From Micromonospora sp. MH99 (GTDB lineage: Bacteria > Actinomycetota > Actinomycetes > Mycobacteriales > Micromonosporaceae): a DNA stretch of 64,000 nucleotides. Positions 1 to 9,120 of this stretch are shown piece by piece (position 1 is the stretch's first letter; every line of letters begins with the position of its first letter). The notes beneath the pieces were generated by a model. That model had not been told where the DNA came from, did not search any database, and saw only the letters and a program-made list of their open reading frames with translations. The stretch covers positions 62,001 through 126,000 of the forward strand of contig NZ_MUZA01000004.1 in NCBI RefSeq assembly GCF_021442385.1, given 5' to 3'. The position numbers and the translations under genes were made by a program.

Positions 1-821
1 CGCTTGTTGCGGCAGGCGGTGGCGATGACGAACGCCTCCTGCGAGCCGTACAGGATGTTGTAGACGTCCGCGCCCCAGACGGATTCCAGGTTTCGGGCCA
101 GCGCCGGGGTGCACATCTCGCCGGTGACGAAGAGCAGCTTGACGGCGAAGTCCTCGCGCAGCCGGTAGCCGTAGTGCTCGGCCGCCTTGGCGAGCATCAT
201 TGCCACACCCGGCGTGCAGCAGACGACCTCCAGCTCCAGGTCCTTCATGAGCTGCAACGCCTTGGCGAACCCGATAACCGGCGAGTACGGCCAGATCTTC
301 GCGTTGAGCGAGCCGACGTTGCGGGCGATGTCACCGAGGGTGTCGCCGAAGGAGTGCACCTCGGTCGGGCCCATCAGCCCGATCCGCGGCGGGTGGTCGC
401 CGAAGTGGTGGCGGAAGATCGACGCCCAGGACTCGGTGACGTGGGCGTTGCTGGCCACCACCTCCCGACCGTCGCGGGGGCACGGTGTCGCGCGGCCCGT
501 CGTGCCTGTCGTCTCGTAGAAGAAGACCCCGTCGGCCAGCGGTCGGCTGAGCACGTCGAGCATCTCCTCGCGCAGGTGCGTCTTCGTCGTGAAGGGCAGC
601 CGGTCGAGGGTCGCCGGGGTGATCGTGGCGAGGTCCACGTCGGCCAGGTGCCGGGCGTAGAACGGCGACCCGGTCGTCACCTGGTCCAGGACCGTGCGCA
701 GTTGGCGTTCCCGCCACGCGTCCAGGTCGGCCGGGTCGAGGGTGCGGTCGTAGAAGGCCTTGTGCAGGGCCAGGTAGTCGACGGCGAAGTCGGCCGCCGG
801 TCCAGTGGTCGGAAGCCACAT
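1..821 (-). CDS. Phenylacetate-CoA ligase-like adenylate-forming enzyme, 3' end beyond window
   Basis: Read on the minus strand from an ATG at 821-819 behind a GGAGAGG ribosome site; the frame is open to base 1, so only about 273 N-terminal residues are seen. The protein starts MWLPTTGPAADFAV and carries the PaaK-type order: an R-x-x-Q-L region, a Thr/Gly-rich P-loop (YETTGTTGRATP, about residues 95-106), then LMGPTEVHSFGD and VTGEMCTPALARN, followed by YGSQEAFV. These fit the AMP-binding PaaK family, which activates aryl acids as acyl-AMP and passes them to CoA or a carrier protein. It is the last visible gene of the leftward set with the chorismate-using enzymes upstream, so an aminobenzoate-type substrate is a reasonable inference. 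Substrate and acceptor cannot be read from sequence. The C-terminal lid domain lies outside the window. Confidence 0.8.
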   Translation of the reverse strand, partial: MWLPTTGPAADFAVDYLALHKAFYDRTLDPADLDAWRERQLRTVLDQVTTGSPFYARHLADVDLATITPATLDRLPFTTKTHLREEMLDVLSRPLADGVFFYETTGTTGRATPCPRDGREVVASNAHVTESWASIFRHHFGDHPPRIGLMGPTEVHSFGDTLGDIARNVGSLNAKIWPYSPVIGFAKALQLMKDLELEVVCCTPGVAMMLAKAAEHYGYRLREDFAVKLLFVTGEMCTPALARNLESVWGADVYNILYGSQEAFVIATACRNK

Positions 822-885
822 GGTCGGGATCCTCTCCAGGGGTGCGCCGGCTGCGGTGCGATCGGCGCTCGGGCGGTGACGCGAC

Positions 886-1596
886 TCAGTGCAGGCCGCC
901 GTTGACGTCCACCACAGTGGCGGTGACGTAGCTGCTGGCCGGGTCGGCGAGCCAGGCGACGGCCGCGGCGATCTCGGCCGGTGTGCCGAACCGACCGACG
1001 GGGATCCGGGCCCGGTAGTCGTCCCGGCGCTGCGCCGGAATCCGGGCGGCCATCGGGGTCTCGACCAGGCCGGGAGCCACCGCGTTGACCCGGATGCGGT
1101 GCTCGGCGAGCGACCGGCCGAGGCTGTGGGTGAGCGTGATGCAGGCGCCCTTCGACGCCCCGTACGCGGCGTCCGGGCTGCCGGACTGCCCGCTGATCGA
1201 GGCGACGTTGACCACCGTGCCCGGCCGGCCGGCGCTGATCAGGGCGCGGGCGAACGCCTGCGTGCAGAAGAACGCGGCGCCCACGTTGACGTCGAACACC
1301 TGCGCGTACGTCTTCGGGTCGTAGTCGAGAAAGTCGCGGGCGTGGTAGACCCCGGCGTTGTTCACCAGCACCTCGGGCAGGCCGTACCGCTCGCGGATGT
1401 CCGCGAAGAGCCGCTCGACCTGTTCGGGCACTGCCACGTCGGCGACCAGCGAGGCGTACGCCGCCGGGTCGCCGCCCGGGTCGACGTCGACGCCGAGCAC
1501 GCGGTGCCCGGATCCGGTCAGGGCCGCCGTCACGGCCCGGCCGATGCCGCCGGCCGCCCCGGTGACCACGGCGAGGGGCGCCGACCGGTCGGTCAT
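886..1596 (-). CDS. SDR-family NAD(P)-dependent oxidoreductase
   Basis: A 236-residue classical short-chain dehydrogenase. It shows the Rossmann motif VTGAAGGIGRAV near the N-terminus, NNAG after strand 4, the catalytic Ser in VASISGQSG and the Tyr-x-x-x-Lys pair in YGASK, then APGLVETPM and a C-terminal VVDVNGGLH. The ATG at 1596-1594 overlaps the stop of the upstream amidotransferase gene in an ATGA, so the two are translationally coupled; the ligase gene follows 64 bases downstream. In 3-hydroxyanthranilate pathways an SDR oxidises the dihydro-hydroxyanthranilate intermediate, which is one possible role here, but sequence resemblance is to general FabG-like members and no isochorismatase is visible. 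Function beyond SDR chemistry is inference. Confidence 0.85.
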   Translation of the reverse strand: MTDRSAPLAVVTGAAGGIGRAVTAALTGSGHRVLGVDVDPGGDPAAYASLVADVAVPEQVERLFADIRERYGLPEVLVNNAGVYHARDFLDYDPKTYAQVFDVNVGAAFFCTQAFARALISAGRPGTVVNVASISGQSGSPDAAYGASKGACITLTHSLGRSLAEHRIRVNAVAPGLVETPMAARIPAQRRDDYRARIPVGRFGTPAEIAAAVAWLADPASSYVTATVVDVNGGLH

Positions 1597-2186
1597 GACG
1601 ATCCCGCCGTCAGCGCCGGCGACGCGCTGCGCAGGAAGTTGTCGAACAGGCGCAGCCCGTCCTCGGTGAGCACGCTCTCCGGGTGGAACTGCACCCCCTC
1701 GACCGCCAGGGCCCGGTGTCGTACCCCCATCACGTAGCCGTCGTCGGACGACCGCGCGGTGACGTGCAGGGCCAGTGGCGCCGGGTCCGCGACGATGAGC
1801 GAGTGGTAGCGGGTCACGGTGAGCGGGGCGGGTGCGCCCTCGAAGACCCCTCGACCGTCGTGCGTGACGACGCTGGTCTTGCCGTGCATCAGGTGCCGGG
1901 CGACCGCGACGGTCCCCCCGTACGCGAGGCCGATCGCCTGATGTCCGAGGCAGACGCCGAGCAACGGGACCTGGCCGGCGAAGGCGTGCACCAGCTCCAC
2001 GTGCCCGGACTCGGCGGGATGACCCGGCCCGGGGCCGAGCACCACCGCGTCCGGTCGCAGGGCCGCGAGCTGGTCGCTGGTCCGCGTCCGGGAGCGGACC
2101 ACGACGGTCCGCGCGCCGAGCGTCCGCAGGTACTGGTCGATGATGTGGGTGAAACTGTCGTACGCGTCGACGAGCAGGACCTTCAC
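1593..2186 (-). CDS. Anthranilate synthase component II, class I glutamine amidotransferase
   Basis: A 197-residue TrpG/PabA-type glutamine amidotransferase that supplies ammonia to its chorismate-binding partner. The nucleophile Cys79 sits in LGVCLGHQAI, and the His/Glu pair of the triad in VQFHPESVL; GPGPGHP forms the oxyanion loop. It starts at GTG 2186-2184, overlapping the stop of the synthase gene upstream in a GTGA, and its own stop overlaps the SDR start in an ATGA. Tight coupling on both sides supports a single transcript. Family members serve tryptophan, folate or secondary-metabolite enzymes; the partner's residues (see the next gene) argue for the anthranilate or aminodeoxyisochorismate type. 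Confidence 0.9.
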   Translation of the reverse strand: MKVLLVDAYDSFTHIIDQYLRTLGARTVVVRSRTRTSDQLAALRPDAVVLGPGPGHPAESGHVELVHAFAGQVPLLGVCLGHQAIGLAYGGTVAVARHLMHGKTSVVTHDGRGVFEGAPAPLTVTRYHSLIVADPAPLALHVTARSSDDGYVMGVRHRALAVEGVQFHPESVLTEDGLRLFDNFLRSASPALTAGSS

Positions 2187-3742
2187 GACAGCAGCTCCGC
2201 ACCGGTCAGGGCCCAGAAGGTGGCGTTCATCTTGGCCAGCGTCTCCCGCCACTCGTCGCCGGGTGTGGAGTCGGCCACCACTCCTGCGGACGCCTGGGTG
2301 CGGTAGCGCCGGCCGTCGTGCACGGCGGTGCGGATGCAGAGCGCGAGCACGGCGTACCCGCGGACGTCCACCAGGCCGACGGCGCCCGCGTAGACGCCCC
2401 GGGGCTCGTCCTCCAGGCCGTCGATGATCTCCATCGCCCTCAGCTTCGGCGCACCGGTCATGGTGCCGGCCGGGAAGGTGGCGCAGATCGCCGCCCACAC
2501 GTCGGCGTCGTCGGCGAGCTGGCCGGAGACGGTGGAGACCAGGTGGTGCACGTACGCGAACGGCTCGACGTCGAACATGGCGTCGACGCTGAGCGTGCCG
2601 GGCACGCAGACCCGGCCGATGTCGTTGCGGCACAGGTCGACAAGCATGACGTGCTCGGCCCGTTCCTTCTCGCTGGCCGCCAGCTCGGCCACCCGTCGGC
2701 GGTCGGTGTCCGGGTCGGCGGCCCGGGCCGCGGTGCCGGCGATCGGCCGCATCGACAGCCGGCCCTGTTCGATGCGCAGGAACAGCTCCGGGCTCGCCCC
2801 GATGACGGTCTGGCCGGCCCACGGGGTCAGGTACATGTATGGCGACGGGTTGCGGTGGCGCAGCCGTCGGTAGACCTCCAGCGGTGTGAGCGTGGTCTCC
2901 ACGTCGATGCGGTGGCCGATCTGGATCTGGTAGCTGTCCCCCACCTCGATGTGGCGCAGGCACTGCTTCACCCGGGCGGCGAACGTCTCCTCGTCGACGG
3001 TGTCCCGCACCAGGCTCGGCGGCGGGGCGGCCGGCACGTCCAGGTGGTCGCCGGCCGGCCCGGGAAGGTCCGGCAGCTGGGCGGCGGCGTCGTCCCGCGG
3101 CAGGTGCGGGCCGGAGGCGGAGAGCTGGCGCACCGTGCCGGCGCGCAGGTCCCACCAGACGGTGTGCCGGAACAGCGCGAGTGTGCAGCGTGGGATGTCG
3201 TCGACGACCCGGTCGACGGAGAGCTCGTCCATGTCCCGCGCGGCCTCGTACGCCAGGGTGGTGAGGAAACCGAAGGCGAAGCTGTCGGCGGGGACTGTGG
3301 TGCGGACCGCGAACGCCCGCTGCACGGCCCGGACGGCGGCCCACACCTCGCTCGGCCCGGCGACCGGCCAGACCCGCTGGGCGTCGCGGCGCCGGACCGG
3401 CTCGCCCAGCACGGCGGTCAGCACGGCGGCCAGGGCGTCGCCGAGCGCACCCTCGGCGGTCACCTCCAGCCGGTCGGCGATGAACCGCACCTCGGCGAGA
3501 AGGCCCCAGCCGACGGCCGCCGCACACCGGTCCTGCGCCGGACCGTCCAGGCTTTCGAAGAGATACAGATCGTTGTCAGCGCAACTTTCCGCGAGTGCCG
3601 TATAGAGCGACAATGGATCGATCGACGGCAGTGTGACAGATGTCACCTCTACGGAAATTGAGTTGGTCAATGGTGTATGCGCCGTCGCCATCGAATGCGA
3701 CGGGATCGGCCCCGTGGCGAGTTCGGTTGACAATAGGGACAC
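2183..3742 (-). CDS. Anthranilate synthase-type component I (chorismate-binding enzyme)
   Basis: About 519 residues from the GTG at 3742-3740, chosen because AGAGGGGG lies eight bases upstream; an internal ATG at 3691-3689 would give 502 residues but has no clear ribosome site. The C-terminal half is the chorismate-binding domain, with SPYMYLTPW, GASPELFLR, ERAEHVMLVDLCRNDIG and GTMTGAPKLRAMEII. Residues 333-337 are PIAGT: p-aminobenzoate synthases (PabB) carry Lys in place of this Ala, so amination at C2 (anthranilate or 2-amino-2-deoxyisochorismate) is favoured. The aminotransferase, SDR and aryl-acid ligase follow in overlapping order and a MocR regulator is divergent. That setting is more typical of a specialised pathway than of the housekeeping trp genes, though I cannot exclude a trpE paralogue. 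Confidence 0.85.
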   Translation of the reverse strand: MSLLSTELATGPIPSHSMATAHTPLTNSISVEVTSVTLPSIDPLSLYTALAESCADNDLYLFESLDGPAQDRCAAAVGWGLLAEVRFIADRLEVTAEGALGDALAAVLTAVLGEPVRRRDAQRVWPVAGPSEVWAAVRAVQRAFAVRTTVPADSFAFGFLTTLAYEAARDMDELSVDRVVDDIPRCTLALFRHTVWWDLRAGTVRQLSASGPHLPRDDAAAQLPDLPGPAGDHLDVPAAPPPSLVRDTVDEETFAARVKQCLRHIEVGDSYQIQIGHRIDVETTLTPLEVYRRLRHRNPSPYMYLTPWAGQTVIGASPELFLRIEQGRLSMRPIAGTAARAADPDTDRRRVAELAASEKERAEHVMLVDLCRNDIGRVCVPGTLSVDAMFDVEPFAYVHHLVSTVSGQLADDADVWAAICATFPAGTMTGAPKLRAMEIIDGLEDEPRGVYAGAVGLVDVRGYAVLALCIRTAVHDGRRYRTQASAGVVADSTPGDEWRETLAKMNATFWALTGAELLS

Positions 3743-4006
3743 TTGCGGAACCCCCTCTGAACAGCCCGATTTCCGCGCCACCGTTGGCGCTGACCCCGCC
3801 GATGACACGGCAGGTCGGACCCTTCCCCCCAGACGAAAGGACTCGCACGACCACTCCGACACCGGCGACGAAAGCGTCCGCATTGGACATTCTCGGAACG
3901 TACGCCCTGATTCGCCGGTCAGTGAGCGGTTGCGCGCCCGGCCAACACTTTCCACAGGCACGGATCACGCTGTCCATACCACTTCGGCGATCTCGGAGCG
4001 GACCAC

Positions 4007-5410
4007 TTGTCACTGAATCTAAGCCTGTCAATAGACGCCCAATCACGTGAAACGCTGGCGGTGCAGCTCCGTAACGCATTTCGTACGCAGATCGAGGAGG
4101 GCACACTGCGCCCCGGCACGCGCGTGCCGTCGAGCCGGCAACTCGCCGCCGATCTCGGGGTGTCCCGCAGTGTGGTCGTCGAGGCGTACGAACAGCTCTG
4201 CGCCGAGGGGTACCTCGTCTCCCAGCACGGCTCGGGCACGTCCGTGGCGGCCGCACGTGCCGACGTCGGCTCGGCGCTCACCCCGGACGACCGCGCGCCC
4301 GCGGCTGCGGTCCACGACCTGCGCACCGGCGGGCTGCACGACTCCACCTTCCCCCGCCAGGACTGGATCCGGGCGGTCAGCGCGGTGGTCACCTCGGCCG
4401 GCCGCCGCGAGCTGGGGTACGCCCCACCGTCCGGCCTGCCCGTCGTCCGGCACACCCTCGCCGGCTACCTGGGCCGGGTACGCGGCGTCCGCACCCGACC
4501 CGAACACCTCATGATCACCTCAGGCTTCGCGCAGGGCCTCGCGCTGCTCTGCCGCGAGCTGCGCGACCGGGGCCACGACACCATCGGGGTGGAGGATCCC
4601 GGGCACCCGGGCGAGTGGGAGTTCATCGCCGAGGCCGGACTGCGTCCGGTGGGCATCCCGGTGGACGGCGACGGCATCCGGGTCGACGCGCTGGCCGCGA
4701 GCGGGGTCCGCGCCGCGCTCGTCACCCCGGCCAGCCAGTTCCCGACCGGGGCCACGCTCAGCGCGCAACGCCGGGCGCACCTGGTCGCCTGGGCGCAGGA
4801 GGTGGACGGCTACCTCATCGAGGACGACTTCGACGCCGCCCTGGTCGCCCCGGCGCAGCGGATGCCGGCGCTGCAGAGCCTGGCGCCGGACCGGGTGATC
4901 TACGCCGGCAGCGCCAGCAAGGTCCTCGCCCCGGCACTGCGCCTCGGCTGGCTGGCCACCCCGCCCGACCTGACCACACGCGTCGAGCGGATCCGCGCCG
5001 GCTGGGACATCGGCTGCTCCGGCCTGGAGCAACTCGCCCTCGCCCGGCTGATCGACACCGGCGCGTTCGACAGGCATCTGCGCCGACTCGGCGCCGACGT
5101 GCGGAAACGCCGTCAGACGGTCCAGCAGTTCGTCTCCCGCCACCTGCCCGACGTCGCCGTCCTCGGTCCGAACGGCGGGCTCCAGGCGTACCTGGTGCTG
5201 CCGGCGCGGTGCGCCGAGGAGGCGTTGGTGCAAGCGGCCCGCCGTCGGTCGGTGCTGGTGCGCGGCGGCCGCTTCTACGCCCTGCGCACGGACGACCGGC
5301 CGCCGGCGCTGGTCCTCGGCTACGCCGGGGTACGCGGCCCCGAGCTGGGCCGCGGCCTGGCCGGGATCGCCGCGGCGTACCGGGAGACGACCGGCGGCAG
5401 CGGTTCGTGA
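4007..5410 (+). CDS. MocR/PdxR-family transcriptional regulator (GntR helix-turn-helix plus aminotransferase fold)
   Basis: A 467-residue two-domain regulator. Residues about 1-75 form a GntR winged helix ([18 protein letters not shown], then [13 protein letters not shown]), and the remainder is a fold-type I aminotransferase domain with the PLP lysine in [13 protein letters not shown] near residue 305 and IEDDFDA upstream of it. The start is TTG at 4007, supported by GGAG at 3995-3998 with eight bases of spacing; no better start exists in frame. It is divergent from the anthranilate synthase operon across 264 bases, so it is the natural candidate to control that operon. MocR proteins sense PLP or an amino-group ligand; here an amine-bearing pathway intermediate is possible but unproven. 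Confidence 0.9.
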   Translation: MSLNLSLSIDAQSRETLAVQLRNAFRTQIEEGTLRPGTRVPSSRQLAADLGVSRSVVVEAYEQLCAEGYLVSQHGSGTSVAAARADVGSALTPDDRAPAAAVHDLRTGGLHDSTFPRQDWIRAVSAVVTSAGRRELGYAPPSGLPVVRHTLAGYLGRVRGVRTRPEHLMITSGFAQGLALLCRELRDRGHDTIGVEDPGHPGEWEFIAEAGLRPVGIPVDGDGIRVDALAASGVRAALVTPASQFPTGATLSAQRRAHLVAWAQEVDGYLIEDDFDAALVAPAQRMPALQSLAPDRVIYAGSASKVLAPALRLGWLATPPDLTTRVERIRAGWDIGCSGLEQLALARLIDTGAFDRHLRRLGADVRKRRQTVQQFVSRHLPDVAVLGPNGGLQAYLVLPARCAEEALVQAARRRSVLVRGGRFYALRTDDRPPALVLGYAGVRGPELGRGLAGIAAAYRETTGGSGS

Positions 5411-5458
5411 AGCGGTAATGCGCTTGGTTCAGGCGGCCGGCTCCGGCAGAGTGCTCCA

Positions 5459-6310
5459 GTGACCGCACGGGGCCTGGACATCGACGGAACCATCGCGCGC
5501 GAGGGCTCGCTGGGGCAGGTCCCGGCGGCGTTCGTCGACGTCGTCGCTGCGGCACGCGCGCGGATCGTCGACTCCTTCGGCGACGGTCGACTGCACAGCG
5601 CCTACCTCTACGGCAGCATCCCGCGCGGCACCGCCAGACCCGGGATCTCCGATCTCGACCTGCTGCTCGCGCTGCACGCGGAGCCGACCGACGCGGACCG
5701 GCGGCATGCGGAGCGGATCGAGCAGGCCCTCGACGGGTCCTTCGCCCAGATCGACGGCGCGGGCATCCTGCTGTTCAGCACACGCACCCTGCTCAGCGAG
5801 CTGGAACGCCACGACCTCGGCTTCTTCGTCGCCTGTCTGTGCACTCCCCTGCTGGGCGACGACCTCGCCGACCAACTCCCCCGTTACCGGCCCACCCCGT
5901 TGCTCGCCCGCGAGACCAACGGCGACCTGTCACTCGCGCTGGCGCCCTGGCGCCGCCAGGCCGCCGAGGCGGAGACCGACAACCAACGCAAGGTCCTGAG
6001 CCGGCTCGTCGCCCGTCGCGTCGTCCGGACCGGATTCACGCTGGTCATGCCTCGCTGGGGCGGCTGGACCAGTGACCTCACGGAGTCCGCCGCCGCGTTC
6101 GGGTCCTACTATCCCCAACGTGCCGGCCAGATGCGCAGGGCTGCCGTCGTGGGTCGCGCACCGTCGCCGGACCCTGCCGTCCTGCACGAGCTCATCGACG
6201 ACCTCGGGCCGTGGCTCGCGACCGAGTACGCGGCCGTGCACGGCGAGAAGACAGACCGCCCCGGCCACCATGCGGCGCCGGCGCCTGGTTCAACCGCCGC
6301 CGATTCCTGA
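5459..6310 (+). CDS. Nucleotidyltransferase-domain protein
   Basis: A 283-residue protein with a pol-beta-type nucleotidyltransferase core near residues 47-65: YGSIPRGTARPG followed by SDLDLLL, the G-S plus D-x-D signature that binds metal and NTP. The C-terminal half is helical and resembles the substrate-binding part of aminoglycoside nucleotidyltransferase-like proteins (ARRVVRTGFTLVM). It starts at GTG 5459, 48 bases after the MocR gene, with only a weak GGCAGAG upstream. Antibiotic inactivation is one possibility, but most such chromosomal proteins have no known substrate, so only the domain is claimed. It sits alone, convergent with the VanZ-like gene downstream. Confidence 0.75.
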   Translation: MTARGLDIDGTIAREGSLGQVPAAFVDVVAAARARIVDSFGDGRLHSAYLYGSIPRGTARPGISDLDLLLALHAEPTDADRRHAERIEQALDGSFAQIDGAGILLFSTRTLLSELERHDLGFFVACLCTPLLGDDLADQLPRYRPTPLLARETNGDLSLALAPWRRQAAEAETDNQRKVLSRLVARRVVRTGFTLVMPRWGGWTSDLTESAAAFGSYYPQRAGQMRRAAVVGRAPSPDPAVLHELIDDLGPWLATEYAAVHGEKTDRPGHHAAPAPGSTAADS

Positions 6311-6333
6311 GGCCGGTGCCCGGTACCGCGGGG

Positions 6334-6930
6334 TCAGCGTGGCGATGCCGTGACCGATCGCGGCCGATCCGACACCGTGTCGGCCCTGCCGCGCCACCAA
6401 CGGCGCGACGCCAGCGCGGCCAGCCCAGCGCCGGCGGCGTTGAGCAGGACGTCGTCCACTGACGTCACCCGGTCCAACCGCAGGACGTACTGCGCGGCCT
6501 CGACCAGGACCGAGCAGCACGCAGCGAGCACCAGGATCCGTGGTACGGACGCCAGTGCCGCGAACCGCAGCGGCGCGAAGAATCCCAACGCCGCGAACAC
6601 CAGCAGGTTGCCGACGACCTGACCCGTCAGCGTCAGCAGCCCTCCGTCGGAGAAGATGGTGAACAGGTCACGGAGCGGCACCAGGCTCAGCCGCCCGGGA
6701 ACAGCACCCGCCCGGGAGCCCGGCAACATGATCATCCAGACCCACGGCAGCGTCCCGTACACGATGCCGACCTCGGCCAACGACGTTCGCCACGCCCGCG
6801 GGGCGCCGTTCGCACGGCGACGGCGGGCCAGTGCCCACACCGCCAGCGCGGCCAACGGCAGTGCGGCCACCGTGAGGAGCACCACGCCGGTGAACGAGCC
6901 GACCCAGCCGTGCCACCCCTCGATCACCAT
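6334..6930 (-). CDS. VanZ-like membrane protein
   Basis: A 198-residue integral membrane protein with an N-terminal hydrophobic helix (residues about 12-35) and further segments, including LVPLRDLF, VVGNLLVFAALGFFAPL, VLVEAAQYVL and SVDDVLLNAAGAGL. The N-L-x-x-F-x-P-L and E-x-x-Q plus D-D-x-x-x-N pattern is that of the VanZ family, named for a teicoplanin-resistance protein but mostly of unknown role. Start is ATG 6930-6928. It ends 23 bases after the convergent nucleotidyltransferase gene. A resistance function should not be assumed. Confidence 0.85.
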   Translation of the reverse strand: MVIEGWHGWVGSFTGVVLLTVAALPLAALAVWALARRRRANGAPRAWRTSLAEVGIVYGTLPWVWMIMLPGSRAGAVPGRLSLVPLRDLFTIFSDGGLLTLTGQVVGNLLVFAALGFFAPLRFAALASVPRILVLAACCSVLVEAAQYVLRLDRVTSVDDVLLNAAGAGLAALASRRWWRGRADTVSDRPRSVTASPR

Positions 6931-7002
6931 CCGGGCACCATAGCCGCCTGGCCACCGTGACGCCGCCAGACGTCCGCGGCCTACCGGGAGACGACCGGTT
7001 GT

Positions 7003-7446
7003 TCAGTCGGCACGCCCGGCCGGGGTCGGCTCGCGCACCATGAACACGTCCACCGGGTCCTCGGTCTCGACGGTGAATCCGTGCCGCTCGTACAGCCGCC
7101 GGGCCGGGCTGCCCCGCAGCACGTTCAACCGGACCCGGACGCCGTCACGGTCACACCGTTCGAGCAGTCCGCGCAGCACTGCCGCGCCGATGCCGCCGCC
7201 CTGCACGTGGGGAGCCAGGTAGAAGTGCTCCAGCCAGCGCACGTCGTCGGCCGGGCGCAGCGACACGCAACCGGCGAAGGCGCCGCCCACCTCGATCACC
7301 CAGGTGTGCGCGGGCGCGAAGCCGTCCCGCAGGCGTTGCCGCACCCGTTGCTCGTCGTAGCGCCCGAGCCGTTCCAGATCCGCCCGCAGCACCACGGACC
7401 GCAGCTCGGCCACGGCCTCGACGTCCGCCGCCGACGCCTGCCGCAT
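7003..7446 (-). CDS. GNAT-family N-acetyltransferase
   Basis: About 147 residues with the GNAT core: LRSVVLRADLERL, then the acetyl-CoA-binding HVQGGGIGAAVLRGLLE (Q/R-x-x-G-x-G/A) and the terminal ARRLYERHGF. The start is placed at ATG 7446-7444 because GGGGGA lies eight bases upstream; an ATG 15 bases earlier (7461) would add MGDWA. It follows the alpha/beta hydrolase gene on the same strand by about 58 bases, so the two are probably cotranscribed. The substrate is unknown; small-molecule or protein N-acetylation are both possible. Confidence 0.85.
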   Translation of the reverse strand: MRQASAADVEAVAELRSVVLRADLERLGRYDEQRVRQRLRDGFAPAHTWVIEVGGAFAGCVSLRPADDVRWLEHFYLAPHVQGGGIGAAVLRGLLERCDRDGVRVRLNVLRGSPARRLYERHGFTVETEDPVDVFMVREPTPAGRAD

Positions 7447-7504
7447 CGCCCAGTCCCCCATGATCGCCAGGCTACGACGTGACCCGTCGCGTCGTACCGG
7501 CCCC

Positions 7505-8215
7505 TCAGGTGGCCCGGACCGCCTCGATGATCGACTCGGCGACCTCACTCGGCCGGGCCACCGCCATCGCGTGCGAGCCACCGACGATCTCGCGCTGGCC
7601 GCGCGGGGCGGCCCGCTCGGCCATGAACCGGTGCACTGCGGCCGGGATGTTCATGTCGGCGTCGCCGAACACGAACCAGCTGGGCAGGGACCGCCAGGCG
7701 GGCTCGCCGGTAAGTCCGTCGCTCAGAGCCTGCTCGGTGATCGGCCGCTGGGTACGGGCCATCAGCGCGGCGACGTCGTCCGACGAGTCCGCGGCGAACT
7801 GCGCGTGATAGGCGTCCTGGCCGATCGCCACCTCGTTGCCGCCGGTCGACAGCGGGTACTGCACCAGGGTGTCGGCGAGCGTGCTGCCGGGGAACTTCCC
7901 GGACAGCGCCAGCGCCGATTCGCCGGTGTCCGGGGCGAAGGCGTTGACGTACACGAGGGCCCGGACCGAGGTGTCGCCCGCCGCGGCCTGCGTGATCACC
8001 ATGCCGCCGTACGAGTGGCCGACGAGGACTACCGGGCCGCCGATCCCGTGTGCCACGTCCCGCACGTACGCGGCGTCGCCCGCGACGCTGCGCAGCGGGT
8101 TCGCGGCGGCCACCACGTTGTACGCGGCGCCCAGCCGCTCGATCACACCGTTCCAGCTCGCCGACTCGGCGAACGCGCCGTGCACGAGGACGATGGTGGG
8201 CTCCGGATCGGGCAT
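7505..8215 (-). CDS. Alpha/beta hydrolase, salicylate esterase/EstC-like
   Basis: A 236-residue alpha/beta hydrolase. The oxyanion region is VLVHGAFAES, the nucleophile elbow GHSYGG (Ser near residue 77), the acid Asp is in FVFGDADMNIP and the His in GGSHAMAVARP. This type of short hydrolase lacks a signal peptide and acts in the cytoplasm on small esters or related substrates. A paralogue with the same architecture and very similar N-terminus (VHGAFAGSSSWNGVI) is encoded at 30931-31710. Start ATG 8215-8213; the GNAT gene follows. Substrate unknown. Confidence 0.85.
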   Translation of the reverse strand: MPDPEPTIVLVHGAFAESASWNGVIERLGAAYNVVAAANPLRSVAGDAAYVRDVAHGIGGPVVLVGHSYGGMVITQAAAGDTSVRALVYVNAFAPDTGESALALSGKFPGSTLADTLVQYPLSTGGNEVAIGQDAYHAQFAADSSDDVAALMARTQRPITEQALSDGLTGEPAWRSLPSWFVFGDADMNIPAAVHRFMAERAAPRGQREIVGGSHAMAVARPSEVAESIIEAVRAT

Positions 8216-8547
8216 GACACGCGCTCCCTTGCTCCGTGACAGTGGTCATCCGCCGGCCGCGCCGGCACGCCTGATTACCCGTTCGGCGACCGCGAAACGT
8301 GCCATCTGAGCGCAGGCTCCCATGCTGTGCCGACCGGCTGCTCCGGCGCCGTAATCGGCTTGTGCCCGGTGGGGAGGGCTCCTTACCTGTTGCCCGTGAC
8401 CGACCTGCGAACGCCGCGACTGTGGCGCGCAACGTAGGCGAACGGTGGTCCGTCCTGGCTCGGGCCCGCGGGGGCCGCCAGCGCTGCGGACTATCGCTAG
8501 AGTGGGACGCCGGCCAGTGCTGTCAACAATGGCTGTCAGGAGAGCGT
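8216..8547. other. Intergenic region with no recognised gene
   Basis: This 332-base gap separates the leftward hydrolase from the rightward unknown gene. A frame stays open across part of it on the plus strand, but it is Arg/Ala/Gly-rich low-complexity translation with no ribosome site and is judged a GC-bias artefact. TAGAGT near 8497 could be the -10 of the downstream gene. No repeat or RNA structure was recognised. Confidence 0.5.
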
Positions 8548-9120
8548 GTGGCCGTACGGGTTGTTAGTTCGATGCCGGGCGATCCCTCGTATCCGGTCGA
8601 GGTGCTGTACGACGGGTGGAGGATATGCGCCTCCAACGCGGAGGAAGCCCTTGGCCTGATCGTTGAGGGATACCGGGACATCACGCCTGGACCCGCGCGG
8701 ATGCAGGCGCGACTCGCGCTGGCGCTCCGGGCCCGGACTATGGTGCAGACGCTGCTCAATGCCGGTGAGCTCTTCGACCAGAGCACGGACGAGCAGCGGC
8801 AAGTTCTGCTGGCGCGGCAGGACGCGCCGGCGCCGCGCGTCGAGGTGTGGGACGGCGTCGTACCCCTGGTGTTGGTGACCTCGTTCTACCGGCCGCTCGG
8901 GGACCGAGACCAGCCACGCGTGGCCGGGCCTGGTCAAGTCTGGTGGATCGATCCGCACACCTCCGGCTCTCTTCTGCGGACGCTTCACCAGGCGCGATGG
9001 CTTGACCTCACGCGGATGGAGGCGAGCTCGGATGATCAGGGCGGCCCCTACCGCAATCTTGGCTCGAACGGCGCTGCTGGCTACTGGTGGCGCCCCTGTG
9101 CTGCAGGTGTGGGCGCGTGA
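8548..9120 (+). CDS. Hypothetical protein, coupled to the HD-domain gene
   Basis: About 190 residues from GTG 8548, supported by AGGAGAG at 8538-8544; an in-frame ATG at 8572 is the alternative. I do not recognise the family. The visible protein begins VAVRVVSSMPGDPSYPVEVLYDGWRI in two pieces of ordinary composition, has no signal peptide or membrane segment, and contains a Trp-rich stretch WWIDPHTSG and a charged middle. The stop overlaps the GTG of the next gene in a GTGA, so it is very likely co-translated with the HD protein and may act with it. The frame continues openly upstream but that part is low-complexity and lacks a start signal. Confidence 0.65.
   Translation: MAVRVVSSMPGDPSYPVEVLYDGWRICASNAEEALGLIVEGYRDITPGPARMQARLALALRARTMVQTLLNAGELFDQSTDEQRQVLLARQDAPAPRVEVWDGVVPLVLVTSFYRPLGDRDQPRVAGPGQVWWIDPHTSGSLLRTLHQARWLDLTRMEASSDDQGGPYRNLGSNGAAGYWWRPCAAGVGA

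Noticed and set aside
5378..6998. Exact 17-base repeat TACCGGGAGACGACCGG at 5378-5394 and 6982-6998
   Set aside because: A few such matches are expected by chance in 64 kb of GC-rich sequence; the flanks do not match and there is no inverted or mobile structure.
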